From the NCBI GenBank assembly GCA_026168455.1, contig CM047426.1, positions 52,497,085 to 52,561,084 on the forward strand: a stretch of DNA of 64,000 nucleotides, in the 5' to 3' direction. Below are positions 32,930 to 43,110 of this stretch, in pieces. Numbering within the stretch: the stretch's first letter is position 1; every line of letters starts with the position of its first letter. The notes below the pieces were generated by a model, which saw only the letters and a program-made list of their open reading frames with translations, had not been told where the DNA came from and did not search any database. Both the position numbers and the translations under genes were made by a program. This stretch comes from Theocolax elegans. Its lineage: Eukaryota; Arthropoda; Insecta; Hymenoptera; Cerocephalidae.

Positions 32930-34575
32930 GTGGTTCTCTGTGACATCAAAGATGAAAAAAATAAATATTGCTATAACTATGGGAATATAATTTAGAGGTA
33001 TCCAGTAGTTCTCCTGAACTTTTTCAGATTTTTTCTGGGCCATTATTTTAAGTTACAGAGAGTCAAAGTTGATATTTTAGCACTTTTTTGCATTATATGC
33101 CCATTTTCATGAATTTTTAGCTCCCAGGGGATGCATTTTTCACTAAAAACATAAGTATGACTTTTTTTGTAAAATTTTCCGAACTTTTCATTAAAAATAC
33201 TTTTAAAGACAGAAATGTATGCTGTCACACTCTTGTAAGCCATTTAAACCTTAAATAGTGAAAATCAGCAATTCTGCTCCGGACTCTGGTAACCTAATAC
33301 TGTCTAAAAGATGTCTTTTTATAGTCAGAAACTGCCTAAAAATTTCCAGAGTGGGTCTAAATCATTAAGATCACTTATGGTCAAAATATCCGGGAAAAGT
33401 GCCCGAAATATTAATAGAAATGTATATTTGTTGCCTTATAACGATGAATCTAGTAGCATGATCATTGCAAAAAAATTTATGCACTTACCTTGGAATGGTA
33501 AAAAAGTATCTCCACTTGTTTCAGTATCCATCCAATCCCCTGTAAGCTGCTAAAAATACAAATATTATTATACAAATGTAAAAAATTAATTTTTAAACAT
33601 TTATAATGCTGAATTTTTAGTTTTACATCCCTTACAAGAATTATAATACTAATCTGAAGGAATACTATAAATATATAAACATCATTATTACAATAACTGA
33701 ATATACGTATTTAATACAAAAGATATATAAATAAATCGGATATATAATTATAATGAAGAATATGATAACGTGACAGTGACAAGTTTGTGAAATCTAAACA
33801 ATGTATTACTGAATAATAATAATAATAATGTTGATACTTTGTACTTGTACATATTTTGTACATATTAATTGTACTTATTGTAAAACTAAAAATCCAGCAT
33901 TATAATTGTTTAAAAAATAATTTTTTATAATTTTATAATAATATTTGTATTTTTAGCAGCTTACAGGGGATTAGATGGATACTGAAACAAGTGAAGATAC
34001 TTTTCTACCACTCCAAGGTAAGTGCACAAATTTTTTTGCAATGATCATGCTACTAGATTCATCGTTATAAGGCAACAAATATACATTTCTATTAATATTT
34101 CGGGCACTTTTCCCGGATATTTTGACCATAAGTGATCTTAATGATTTAGACCCACTCTGGAAATTTTTAGGCAGTTTCTGACTATAAAAAGACATCTTTT
34201 AGACAGTATTAGGTTACCAGAGTCCGGAGCAGAATTGCTGATTTTCACTATTTAAGGTTTAAATGGCTTACAAGAGTGTGACAGCATACATTTCTGTCTT
34301 TAAAAGTATTTTTAATGAAAAGTTCGGAAAATTTTACAAAAAAAGTCATACTTATGTTTTTAGTGAAAAATGCATCCCCTGGGAGCTAAAAATTCATGAA
34401 AATGGGCATGTAATGCATAAAAGTGCTAAAATGTCAACTTTGACTCTCTGTAACTTAAAATAATGGCCCTGAAAAATCTGAAAAAATTCAGGAGAACTAC
34501 TGGATACCTCTAAAACATATTCCCACAGTTATAGCAATATTTATTTTTTTCATCTTTGATGTCACAGAGAACCAC
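32930..34575. mobile_element. 1.65-kb palindromic (foldback) element with about 700-bp arms
   Basis: The left arm starts GTGGTTCTCTGTGACATCAA at 32930 and the right arm ends with its reverse complement at 34575. The arms stay alignable to about 33640 and 33870, with very few differences, around a 230-bp AT-rich loop. Each arm contains the same two short open frames (66 and about 75-80 codons), which are therefore the same sequence seen twice. No transposase or known domain was recognised. Confidence 0.85.
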
Positions 34576-35180
34576 CCATATATATATATATATACAACAC
34601 ATCTGAAAAGTAACAGCAACTCCCCCTCGCGGAATTTTTCAGAGTCTGACCCGAGTTTTTACCTCTGTCCTCTGTCGGCTGTCCCGCAGTTCGTGCCTTC
34701 TCCTGGGCTGGAAAGTATATATAGTGATACATATGTATATGGAAGACGAAAAAAGGGAAATCGCAAAATTGTTGAAAGGAATTCAGCAAGCAATTTGTTT
34801 GACTTGCAATATGCGTTTATGAATATTCGCAGAATTTGATGTAAATTGAAGAAAATAACTAAGGAATGAGAGATTAATTGATAAACATCAAAAATTAAAT
34901 TCATATATAAAAATATACGATATGAAAAAATCCGAGGGTTAAAGTAGCTGTATATAAGGGCTTGCGCGCCTTCATACTTGCGTCAGGCGCTGGCGCGCCT
35001 TATGATGATGACAATTTTAAATCGTACCAAATTTTGAGAACAGGCTGGAAATATCATTCAGAAAATAGAAAAAATTTTTTAGGTGTTAAAAATAATTTGA
35101 CTAAGAGTTATTCCACCATAAAAAATAGAAAAATTTTTCAATTTTAAAAAAAAATTGCTATCTTTGATTACATTTATCTC
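34576..35180. other. Unassigned sequence with a TA microsatellite
   Basis: A short (TA)n follows the palindrome (about 34579-34594). The remainder is unremarkable AT-rich sequence with one GC-richer patch near 34625-34700. Short ORFs here show no domain. Confidence 0.35.
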
Positions 35181-35690
35181 AAAATCTATTGATTTTTTTT
35201 AAATAATATTTCTTACAACTTTTGTTCAAAATAATCTTTAGAACTTATTTGCCCGGGTTACAATTTTTAATTTTAAGATCTCGAAGAGATAGGACTCCCG
35301 GAAATATCGATTATCAAAAACATTTTGAATTGCGGTTGTTAAATTATTGGCCAAGACCGCTGGTTAAAGTTATGCCTTATAAACCTCTTAAAGTCACTAA
35401 TTTTCATGTATTTTAAGGCATAACTTTCACTAGTGGTCTTGGCCAATAATCTAGCCACCGCCATTCGAAAGCACTCGAAAAATATGATCTTTTGAGCGAT
35501 GTTAGATCAAAATCGATTGTGGCATTGTTGCCTTTTTTTGATAATCAATATTTCCGGGAATCCTATTTCTTCGAGATTTTAAAATTAAGAATTGTAACCC
35601 GGGCAGATAAGTTCTAAATATTATTTGTAACAAAAGTTGTAAGTAATGGTTTTTCAAAAAAATTAATAGATTTTGAGATAAATGATAGAT
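35180..35690. mobile_element. 510-bp palindromic repeat
   Basis: The outer arms pair TTACAACTTTTGTTCAAAAT / AACCCGGGCAGATAAGTTCT-type segments (35210-35310 with 35535-35650). The inner arms pair ATTATTGGCCAAGACCGCTG and TTAAAGTTATGCCTTA (35340-35380) with AAGGCATAACTTTCAC and TGGTCTTGGCCAATAAT (35414-35452). The centre is near 35400. It adjoins the dispersed repeat at 35688. Confidence 0.75.
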
Positions 35691-35826
35691 TCCACAGAAC
35701 TTTTGACTTTCTTGTTACTTTCAGTTTTTAATGCTATTTGATGATTTTTATCAAATTGAAAAAATCATTCTTTGTAGAAAAAAGTCACAAAGTATAGTAA
35801 CCATTATTTATTATATTAATGCTATC
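35688..35826. repeat. Dispersed repeat, inverted copy of 899-1062
   Basis: Contains TTCCACAGAACTTTTGACTT and ACTTTGTGA/TCACAAAGTATAGTAACC, matched in reverse at 899-1062. Confidence 0.7.
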
Positions 35827-35979
35827 CCACACAGCATGAAAGGTTTCAGCGAAAGATTCAATGAAATATTTCGAAAAAAACTTGCTGAGATATTTCAATA
35901 AAATCTTACAAAAATATTTCAAAAAAATATATAGCGTAAGTTTTCTGAAATATAGCAGATAGATTACACACAATTATTC

Positions 35980-36412
35980 GAGAAGAACCTTGCAGCAACC
36001 TTGCAGAAACATTTCATGAAACCTTTCACGAAACTTTGTACAAAAATTGCAACGAATGTTGCGCCGAAAGATTTATGCAAGGTTGTGGGAATGTTTCAGA
36101 AAAGATTCAAACTAACACAAAAAAATTTCGGAGAAACCTAGCAGCAGCCTTGCAGAAACATTTCCTGAAACCTTTCACGTAACATTGCACAAAAATTGCA
36201 AGGAATGTTGCACCGAAAGATTTTCGCAAGGTTGTTGCAAAGTTTCGGAAAAGATTCAACTAACACAAAAATATTCCGGAGAAACTTTGCAGTGATCTTG
36301 CAGAAACATTTTATGAAACCTTGCATGAAACTTTGCACAAAATTGTAAGGAATGTTGCGCCGAAAGATTTCTGCAAGTTTGTGGCAATGTTTCAGAAAAA
36401 ATTGTAAAAAAT
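35980..36412. repeat. Tandem repeat, about 3 copies of 149 bp
   Basis: TTGCAGAAACATTT recurs at 36001, 36150 and 36298. Units contain TTGCACAAAAATTGCAAGGA, ATGTTGCRCCGAAAGATTT and AACTAACACAAAAA. Shorter CCTTGCAGAAACC-rich sequence of the same kind occurs at 53870-54085. No coding role is apparent. Confidence 0.85.
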
Positions 36413-36561
36413 ACATTTGTATACTAGTGTTTTTTTTTTAATGCAAACCAGGGACTTATTGGTAACTCAAACTTTAGTTACGTTACGTTACTTATTATAT
36501 GTGATTTTTATTTATTAGATAATTTATTATTATTAGTTACTTATTAGATGTATTTTTTTTT

Positions 36562-36704
36562 TCGTTATTTTGTACCGAAACGAAAGTACATATGACTTTC
36601 GTTATGGTATAGAAGAACGGAACGATATTGCATTTGACTTTCGTTACAATACTCATGAACGTAAAGATAGTCAAATGTACTTTCGTTCCGGTACAAAATA
36701 ACGA
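36562..36704. repeat. 143-bp hairpin element
   Basis: TCGTTATTTTGTACCGAAAC with GAAAGTACATATGACT (36562-36597) is inverted at 36669-36704. Outside it, further TTACGTTACGTTAC words on both sides (about 36478 and 36738) may extend the structure. Confidence 0.75.
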
Positions 36705-36984
36705 AACGAAAATATATTTGATTTTTAGTTACGTTACAAAGGAACTTTTCGAAAGTAAAAACCGAGTTACATTACGTTATTTTGTAGATTGCAATCGTCG
36801 GTAGATAAGTGCGGGTGGCAATAAGAAAGACCTTGTTAATTAACCCTCGATCATTGCGACCTTACCTGCATAATTGCGGGTTCTTTAGCTTCGAGTTTTT
36901 ACTTTTAGACCTAAATGGGTAAATTTACACATTTCTTGTAGCCTAGATATTTTTCTCCAATACTACTTTACAAAACAATGCTTT

Positions 36985-37235
36985 TTCCAAATTGCAAAAG
37001 ACCTTGTTTTTTAAGAAATTTGCAAATCCAAGATGGCGGATTCAAAATAGCGGACCTCGTGGCGAATTCAGTTTTGTGGAGAAAGTGATATATATAATAT
37101 TAGAAACTCTTACTCGGGGGTTTTTGGGGTTGCTGATCATGAATCTGAAGTCGAAATGTCGGAATTTTCAAATCCAAGATGGCGGATCTCGTAACGGATT
37201 TAGTTTTGTGAAAAAAGTGATATATCAGATTAGCA
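36985..37235. repeat. Two-copy imperfect repeat, about 165 bp apart
   Basis: CAAATCCAAGATGGCGGAT occurs at about 37021 and 37178, each followed by TTYAGTTTTGTGRARAAAGT and GATATAT. No coding meaning was recognised. Confidence 0.7.
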
Positions 37236-37464
37236 ACTATCTTTGATATGACTAGCAACTTTTGTTATTTGTTAGATATTTTTTTATTTTTGACTGCTTT
37301 TGCTGCTTATTTCTTATATATGTTATTTTAAATTATTTATTTATTTATATATTTAGTAATTTAAGAAATATGATGGTGTATGTGGAGTATTAAGAGAAGA
37401 AAGTGTGACACATTAGAATTACTATGGAGATTATATATGCCATATAAATGCAATAATTAACCAA

Positions 37465-37515
37465 ATAGTATAGCCTGATGAGGATGGAGGACATTGATCG
37501 AAACGTCGCCAATTA
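37465..37515 (+). ncRNA. Hammerhead-ribozyme-like motif
   Basis: CTGATGA (37475-37481) and GAAACGTC (37500-37507) are the two conserved hammerhead core strands in the right order, 18 bases apart, with a weak stem between them (GAT/ATC or ATG/CAT). This combination is typical of terminal repeats of Penelope-like elements. No reverse transcriptase is adjacent, so it is a relic end. The short stem II makes activity uncertain. Confidence 0.55.
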
Positions 37516-37519
37516 ACCC

Positions 37520-38584
37520 ATTAACGACCAAAGACGTCATTTTCTGGACCTATATTTGATCGCAAAATTCATTTGTAAAATGGAACAGTGAATAGATCCA
37601 AGATACCGTTCCTTATGTTTTTCAGTATGCTAAATCCAAAACCGGGCCCAATTAAAAAATTTTGTTTGCAAAAATAAATAAGGCGGATAGTTTATAAAAA
37701 ATTAGTAAAAGAAAAAAAAAATTTTTCATGAATTTTTTTCCAGTTTAAAATCCATCAATATCGAAATCTGTCTTCAACAATGAGTGCACAAAATAGTTGA
37801 ACTTTAACAGGAAAAATTTATATTTGAATTTTTTTTTTCATAATGGCGGATAAAATCCACAAATCTGTTAAATTAATTATTTAATAATAAAGATAGGCTT
37901 ATATTTAGAAAAAATTCGTTATGTTTATTTAACGTTCAAGTCCAAATTTTTCAAGTTTAAGAACAAAGTTTTTTGTTTAATTTTATTTAAAAATTTTAAT
38001 TAAATTTTAATTTAAAATTGCAGAAAAATTTGGAGATGTTGAAAACATGCTTTATAGGGTTTGACGTTTAGATTTTTTTCAAAATTTTATTTTGTGTGGT
38101 AAATATTTTTTTATATCAAATTTTATTATAAAAATATTAGTTTTTTTCTAATAAATACATTTTTTCATTATGATTCTTTTTTTTCTATTCGATTTTTTGT
38201 ATTAAAAGAAAAAGAGAATTGTTATAAATAAATATTTCTGTAATAAAATAAAAGAAATTTGAAATTCAAATTTGGATACGGGACGCGGGTTACATAAAAT
38301 TCGATATGCATTGTACTTATGTGTATATGATGACGCTGATGGCGCTATTTAAACGGACAATAAATATAAGGGATTGTTACTAGTTATTTTATTTATTTTA
38401 TTGTGTATATAAAATTATTTATATACATTATAATATATATTATAATATTATTCTATCTCTCTCCCTCTTTTTTTTTATTTATCTCTAACTTATATTTTAC
38501 GCATTTTTTTTACATATTTTGTTATTTTACACGCTTTATAAAATTAATTGAAAATCGAATATGATTGACGGTATACACCTTTGA
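37520..38584. other. AT-rich noncoding region downstream of Gypsy pol
   Basis: No gene or clear LTR recognised. If the minus-strand pol at 38585-40757 had a 3' LTR it should lie here, but I could not define one. Confidence 0.35.
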
Positions 38585-39838
38585 TTAACGGCGCTTTGGT
38601 CTACCGCGAGGACGTTTTGATATTGGAGGCACCTTTGATTGTTCATCGCAGTTTGATGGGGTTTTTGGCGGTCGTCCTCTCTTTCTTTTTGGTAGTGGAT
38701 TTTGTTGCTCGTTTGCTCTTTCTTGGCGTTGTAATCGTATACTCTTTTCGTTTTCTTCATGACTGTCGTTTCTTGACCTATATAGTTTTAAGTCTTTCGC
38801 GTGGCATGATGCGTCTATTAGATTTTTACCGTCGGATAATACATAAATATTTTCGCCTAATATTTTGACAATTGTAAATGGACCTAGTGATATGTGTAAC
38901 AACTTCGCATTAATATTATTAGCAGCAGAAGATAATTGTCGATTTTTACGCAGTACTTTATCGCCTATCTTAAATTGAAATTCTCTTTTATTCATATTAT
39001 AATATTGCGCTTGGCGTTCTTTTTCTTTATTTTCTTTTATTGACGCGTTATCAAATACTTGTTGTAATAAATTCATTCTATTTGCCCATTTTTCTATAGA
39101 TTCACTTACATATTTATTAATGAATAAATCATTTATTTGTTTCTTGTTTGCACTATTTTCTTTCTTATTAGATATATTCGCGTGTTCATTATCGATTTCG
39201 GAATTATTTGAACTTTCTGATTTCTCTTTGCATTCGGCTTCGCGCTTAAATAATTTTAACGGCTGAATTTGTCTACTGAAGACTAAGAATGCTGGTGTGT
39301 AACCAGTCGACGCGTGTATTATTGAATTATGTGCAAATTGAAACTGTGGGATATGTTTATCCCAGTCTTTGTGATTATCGGATATGAATGATGAAATCAT
39401 AGTTTTTATTACGCGATTTACCCGTTCTACGGGATTGCTTTGAGGGTGATACGACGGTGTCCTCTCGTGTTTTATATGATTTTCTTCTAAAAACTTTTTT
39501 ACGTGCGCATTAACAAATTCTTTTCCGTTATCTGAAATCAGCGTCTGTGGAGCGCCAAATGTTGCACATAACTTATTTTCTAACTCATTTTTAATTGTTA
39601 TACCCGTTTTCTTTTTAATTGGAATGCAGATAATAAATCGCGAGAAGACATCTTCGAAAATTAATAAGTATTCGTAACCCTTTTTGCTTCTGGGCGCTTG
39701 TAATAAATCTACTGCTACTGCCTGCCACGGATTAATTATCACGCGTGTTCCCATCAATCCTATTTTGCCTCTTTGCTCAACTTTGCATCGTTGGCAAATG
39801 TCACATGTTTTTACGTACTCTGCGACGTCTATGAACAT
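38585..39838 (-). CDS. Gypsy integrase with all DDE residues
   Basis: A 417-codon open frame encodes the C-terminal part of a Ty3/Gypsy pol. From the start: CDICQRCK (end of the zinc-binding HHCC region), then the core with INPWQAVAVDLLQAP (first Asp), TLISDNGKEFVNAH (second Asp) and NPVERVNRVIKTM (Glu 35 residues later), followed by QFQFAHNSIIHASTGYTPAF, typical of the end of the core. A basic linker, a GPY/F-like segment (LLHISLGPFTIVKIL) and an Arg/Lys/Pro-rich tail ending RPRGRPKRR complete it. The tail repeats resemble AT-hook-like GRP motifs. The catalytic triad is intact and there is no internal stop, unlike the other Gypsy copies here, but the element lacks its 5' half. The first in-frame start lies inside the domain, so the real protein is a polyprotein piece. 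Confidence 0.8.
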   Translation of the reverse strand: MFIDVAEYVKTCDICQRCKVEQRGKIGLMGTRVIINPWQAVAVDLLQAPRSKKGYEYLLIFEDVFSRFIICIPIKKKTGITIKNELENKLCATFGAPQTLISDNGKEFVNAHVKKFLEENHIKHERTPSYHPQSNPVERVNRVIKTMISSFISDNHKDWDKHIPQFQFAHNSIIHASTGYTPAFLVFSRQIQPLKLFKREAECKEKSESSNNSEIDNEHANISNKKENSANKKQINDLFINKYVSESIEKWANRMNLLQQVFDNASIKENKEKERQAQYYNMNKREFQFKIGDKVLRKNRQLSSAANNINAKLLHISLGPFTIVKILGENIYVLSDGKNLIDASCHAKDLKLYRSRNDSHEENEKSIRLQRQERANEQQNPLPKRKRGRPPKTPSNCDEQSKVPPISKRPRGRPKRR

Positions 39839-39861
39839 ACCTGGCCAATAATATAATTGCG

Positions 39862-40757
39862 CTATTTTATTGTACGTTTTTTCGCGCCTAAGTGTCCGGC
39901 GCTTGGTTCGTCGTGCATCTCATGTAAAATTTCCGTGCGTCTTTCTTGCGGTATAACGAGTTTCCACGCATGTAAATCTGTTACTATATCGTTTATATCG
40001 TGATTTGGCCTGTATTTATAAATTCTATTGTTTATTATATTCCAATCTTTGAATCGGCGTGGACACGATTTTATTTGTTTGTAACGTTTTACGTACCACG
40101 GATCGTTTGTTTCGCTCGATATATCGATTGAGTTTACTTTAATAGGATTTTCGCTTTCGTATATGCGCGATAACGCGTCGGGAACTGCATTTAGGGACCC
40201 TTTTCTATGTTGAACTTCAAAATCATAGCTCAAAGCTCTTGGGTCCAACGAGCTAATCTACCCGACGGATTTTTTTTTGCACCTTCAATGTAAGGCCTAA
40301 ATTTTTCAATTGCCCACTTAACGGCAAGGCATTCTTTTTCGGCGGTATTATAATTAATTTCGTTTTGACGGATCGCTCTACTTGCGTACGCGATTACGCG
40401 CTCTTGACCGTCGACCTTTTGTGTAATTACCGCGCCTAAACCGACGTTGCTCGCGTCCGTCTGTATAGTAAATTGCTCGTCTGGAGATGGCCTATGAAGT
40501 ATTGGGGTTTCGGCTAAAATATCGAGGATTCGTTTGAACGCTGTCTCTTGCTCGTTTCCCCATTTAAATTTTTCGGATTTTTTTATTAACTTTGTTATTG
40601 GGCTAGCAATTGTTGCGTAGTCTTTTATGAATTTGCGGTACCAAGACGTCATACCTAAAAATCTGCGAACTTGTTTTATTGTTTTTGGTCTTGGATATTC
40701 GCGTATTACTTTTGTTTTATCGGGGTCGATCGTTAATGGAGTCTGCAAACTATCCAC
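39862..40757 (-). pseudogene. Gypsy pol: end of RT, RNase H and zinc-binding domain, truncated
   Basis: Two overlapping minus-strand frames. 40230-40757 holds the RT connection (IREYPRPKTIKQVRRFLGMT, SWYRKFIKDYATIASPITKL) and RNase H with FTIQTDASNVGLGAVITQ, VIAYASRAI and NTAEKECLAVKWAIEKFRPY. A small deletion removes the TDH segment, joining YIEGAKK to NPSGRLARW and changing frame. 39862-40248 continues with FEVQHRKGSLNAVPDALSRI and the integrase N-terminal region (LHEMHDEPSAGHLGAKKT-like). The upstream RT is missing: sequence turns into an R1-type 3' region at 40757. Confidence 0.8.
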
Positions 40758-41116
40758 CCCTTCGCAAGTGCAGACAGTCCACCGAGTGTGGGACTCAGTA
40801 GGAGCAAACTACTAATACCCACTAAACCCACATATCTCTGTTCGCACCGACACCAGCCCGGAACTGTTATTCACATTACTTCAGACTGGGCGGCTGTCCT
40901 TGCGTGTCCAAAAAGCACATTCATTCTTATACTCGTTCATTCTCGAATCACATTCGCTCAATCTGTCAGACATTCATCTGCTTTTTTGCTCCGCAATACA
41001 TTCGTAACGTAATTTGCGATCAGGCGCCAGTTGTTCGCGTTCGTCGTCATAAGTCTCGTCACGTTTTCCGGCGTGATCGCTTCTATGTCCATTTCAAGTC
41101 GTTGACGTTGATCTGC
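40758..41116 (-). other. 3' untranslated region of R1-clade element A
   Basis: On the minus strand this follows the ORF2 stop region. CAGCCCGGAACTGTTATTCA at about 40853 corresponds to CAGCCCGGAACTGTTTTTCA at 47990 in element B, followed in both by CATTACTTCA and GGCTGGG-type words, so both elements share a related 3' region. No poly(A) run is present at the junction with the Gypsy pol at 40757, so the 3' end may be truncated. Confidence 0.6.
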
Positions 41117-41827
41117 CTATCGCCCACAGGCGAAGAACGTATGAAGAGCGTCATCGTAGACCCATCCGCAGTACTTACATTCAGGTGAAGCAAGTCTGCC
41201 CATCTTGTGTAGATAGCCGCGGAAGTATCCGTGTCCAGAGAAAAATTGGGTGAGATAGAAGTCTACCTCACCGTGCTTTCTCCCCTTCCACGGGGTAACC
41301 GCAGGGATAAGTCTACGTGTCCATCGCGCCTGTTGGGTATTCGTCCACCGTGTTTGCCAGAGTTCCATTGTTTTCGTTCGTTCGTCTGTCGCAGCGTCGA
41401 CCCGTCCAGTGTCCGCGCTTCGATCGTATATGCGCTTTCGTTCCGTCGCTAGTAGGTCGATCGGAATTACGCCCGCGATAACAAGAACGGCGTTTTCAGA
41501 CACCGTTCTGTACGCGCACGCGATTCTTAACGCGCCCACCCACTGTACGCTAGTCATCGCTTTCGCCCGTCTCTTAACGTGTAACGCGTCCACCCAGATT
41601 TCCGCCCCATATAGCACGATCGAGTGGGTAACGCTCATGAGTAGTCGTCGAGTGCTCGGCCTCGGTCCATTCGTATTAGCCATGAGTCTGCTCAAGGCTT
41701 TTGTCTTTTCTTGTGCCTTTTTAGTCACCGTGCGTATGTGAGGCCAGAAACTCAGTTTCGTATCCAAAGTCACCCCTAGATACTTAAACTCGTCTCGGAC
41801 TACCACGCATTCGCGTCCGACTGTCAA
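41117..41827 (-). pseudogene. R1-clade ORF2, C-terminal region with zinc finger
   Basis: The frame begins TVGRECVVVRDEFKYLGVTL (the post-RT thumb segment with YLG) and contains LSRLMANTNGPRPSTRRLLM, then a C-terminal CKYCGWVYDDALHTFFACGR, a CX2C...HX4C-type finger found at the end of R1-clade ORF2 proteins and thought to bind nucleic acid during integration. It is offset from the RT frame by an indel and a stop near 41850, so the product would be broken. Confidence 0.85.
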
Positions 41828-41851
41828 CAGTATCCCCGTGTCGATTCTTCG

Positions 41852-42448
41852 TCAAGTTAGAAGCACAAGTTCTGTCTTTTGTAACGCAATTCGCAGTCCG
41901 TGGTCTTTCATCCATTCAGTCACCCGCCGCATAACCTGGTTCAGCTTTAGCTGGATGAGGTGTGTGTCACGGGCCACGATAATGGCCGCAACGTCATCAG
42001 CGTAAGCGACGAGGGATGTGTCCGTCGGCATCTCCATTCGGAGAAGACTGTCATACAGTACGTTCCAAAAGTCTGGCCCCAGAATTGATCCCTGGGCGAC
42101 TCCTGCAGTTATTCGTCTGTCTTTTCGTCCGTCAGTGGTCTCGTATGTGAGACGTCGGTCCCTCAGGTAGTCCCTTACAACCCGGAGAAGATAGTCGGGC
42201 ACCCGGAATGCTGTTTCCAGCGCTTCCAGGATATCCACCCACCTCGCCGAATTGAAGGCGTTCCTAACGTCCAGCGTAGCCAGTAAGACCAGAGGCCTGG
42301 TCGCGTGGCACCTGGTGTTATGCTTGTTGAAAATGGTTTTTACAAAGGTTATCGCTCCGATGGTTGAGCGTCCTTTTCGAAACCCGTGTTGTCGGTCTGA
42401 TAAGTCTCCTGCGTCCTTTATCGACTGTAGAAGACTTGGTCTAAGCAA
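41852..42448 (-). pseudogene. R1-clade ORF2, reverse transcriptase core
   Basis: Contains FRKGRSTIGAITF, LATLDVRNAFNSARW (RT box with the first catalytic Asp), GVAQGSILGPDFWNVLYDSL and the catalytic VAYADDVAAII, followed by LNQVMRRVTEWMKDHGLRIA and TELVLLT. Catalytic Asp residues are intact. Frame changes at 42418-42448 (towards the N-terminal RT segment) and 41827-41852 (towards the C-terminus) interrupt the ORF2 polyprotein. Confidence 0.85.
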
Positions 42449-43110
42449 TAGCTCGTACAGTTTTCAAGTAGGCTTAGTAGCCTGTAGGATGACGGATTCT
42501 CAGGGTCCCCCTTATTTTTACTAATGAGAACCAATTGAGCCGTCTTCCAATGTCTGCTGAAAACGCCCTCCACCAGGCACCCGTTGAATGTGTCGAGGAG
42601 CACTGACGGTCGTCGCAAAACGACGAAACGTAAGATTTCCGACGGCACACCGTCAGGGCCCGGTGCCTTGTTAGGTTTCAACGAGTTTGCAGCTCTGGCG
42701 AGCTCCGCACTCGTGAATAGAGGGCATTCTCCGTTTGTACGTTCAACGGTTTCCTCCCTCCTCACGGGATGAGTTGGAAAGAGACCGTCGACGATCTTGT
42801 CCATCGTCTCTGCGTCCTTAGTTATCGGCGGAACCCGTCTCCCCAGTTGGTGAGTCACGATCTTGTAACCCGCGCCCCAGGGATCCGAGTCCACCTCGTC
42901 CGTCAGTCTTTGCCAGCACTCTTTTTTGCTGTTATTTATGGCGTACCGCAAACGCCTCCTACTCTTTCTGTATTCTTCGGAGAAAATTAGTGCGGTTTGT
43001 CGGTCGCGAGCCCGTTGGGCCTTCCGTCTAAGTGCTAGGCAACTACGTCGGATGTCCGCGATCTCGGCTGTCCACCAGTATGTCTCTCGTTTGTTGCGTG
43101 CGTAACACAA
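42418..43110 (-). pseudogene. R1-clade ORF2, linker and N-terminal RT
   Basis: After the endonuclease comes ETYWWTAEIADIRRSCLALR (the conserved W.W..E...R segment), a basic coiled stretch (RRRLRYAINNSKKECWQRLT), then the RT entry motifs LKPNKAPGPDGVPSEILR and RHWKTAQLVLISKNKGDPEN. It overlaps the endonuclease frame at 43035-43110, where an indel separates them. Confidence 0.85.

Noticed and set aside
33043..34463. Two pairs of conserved short proteins (66 and 75-80 residues)
   Set aside because: They are the same sequence in the two arms of a palindrome, so their similarity is not evidence of protein selection.
41231..42772. Several plus-strand open frames of 60-110 codons
   Set aside because: Shadows of the minus-strand R1-clade ORF2; no protein-like motifs.
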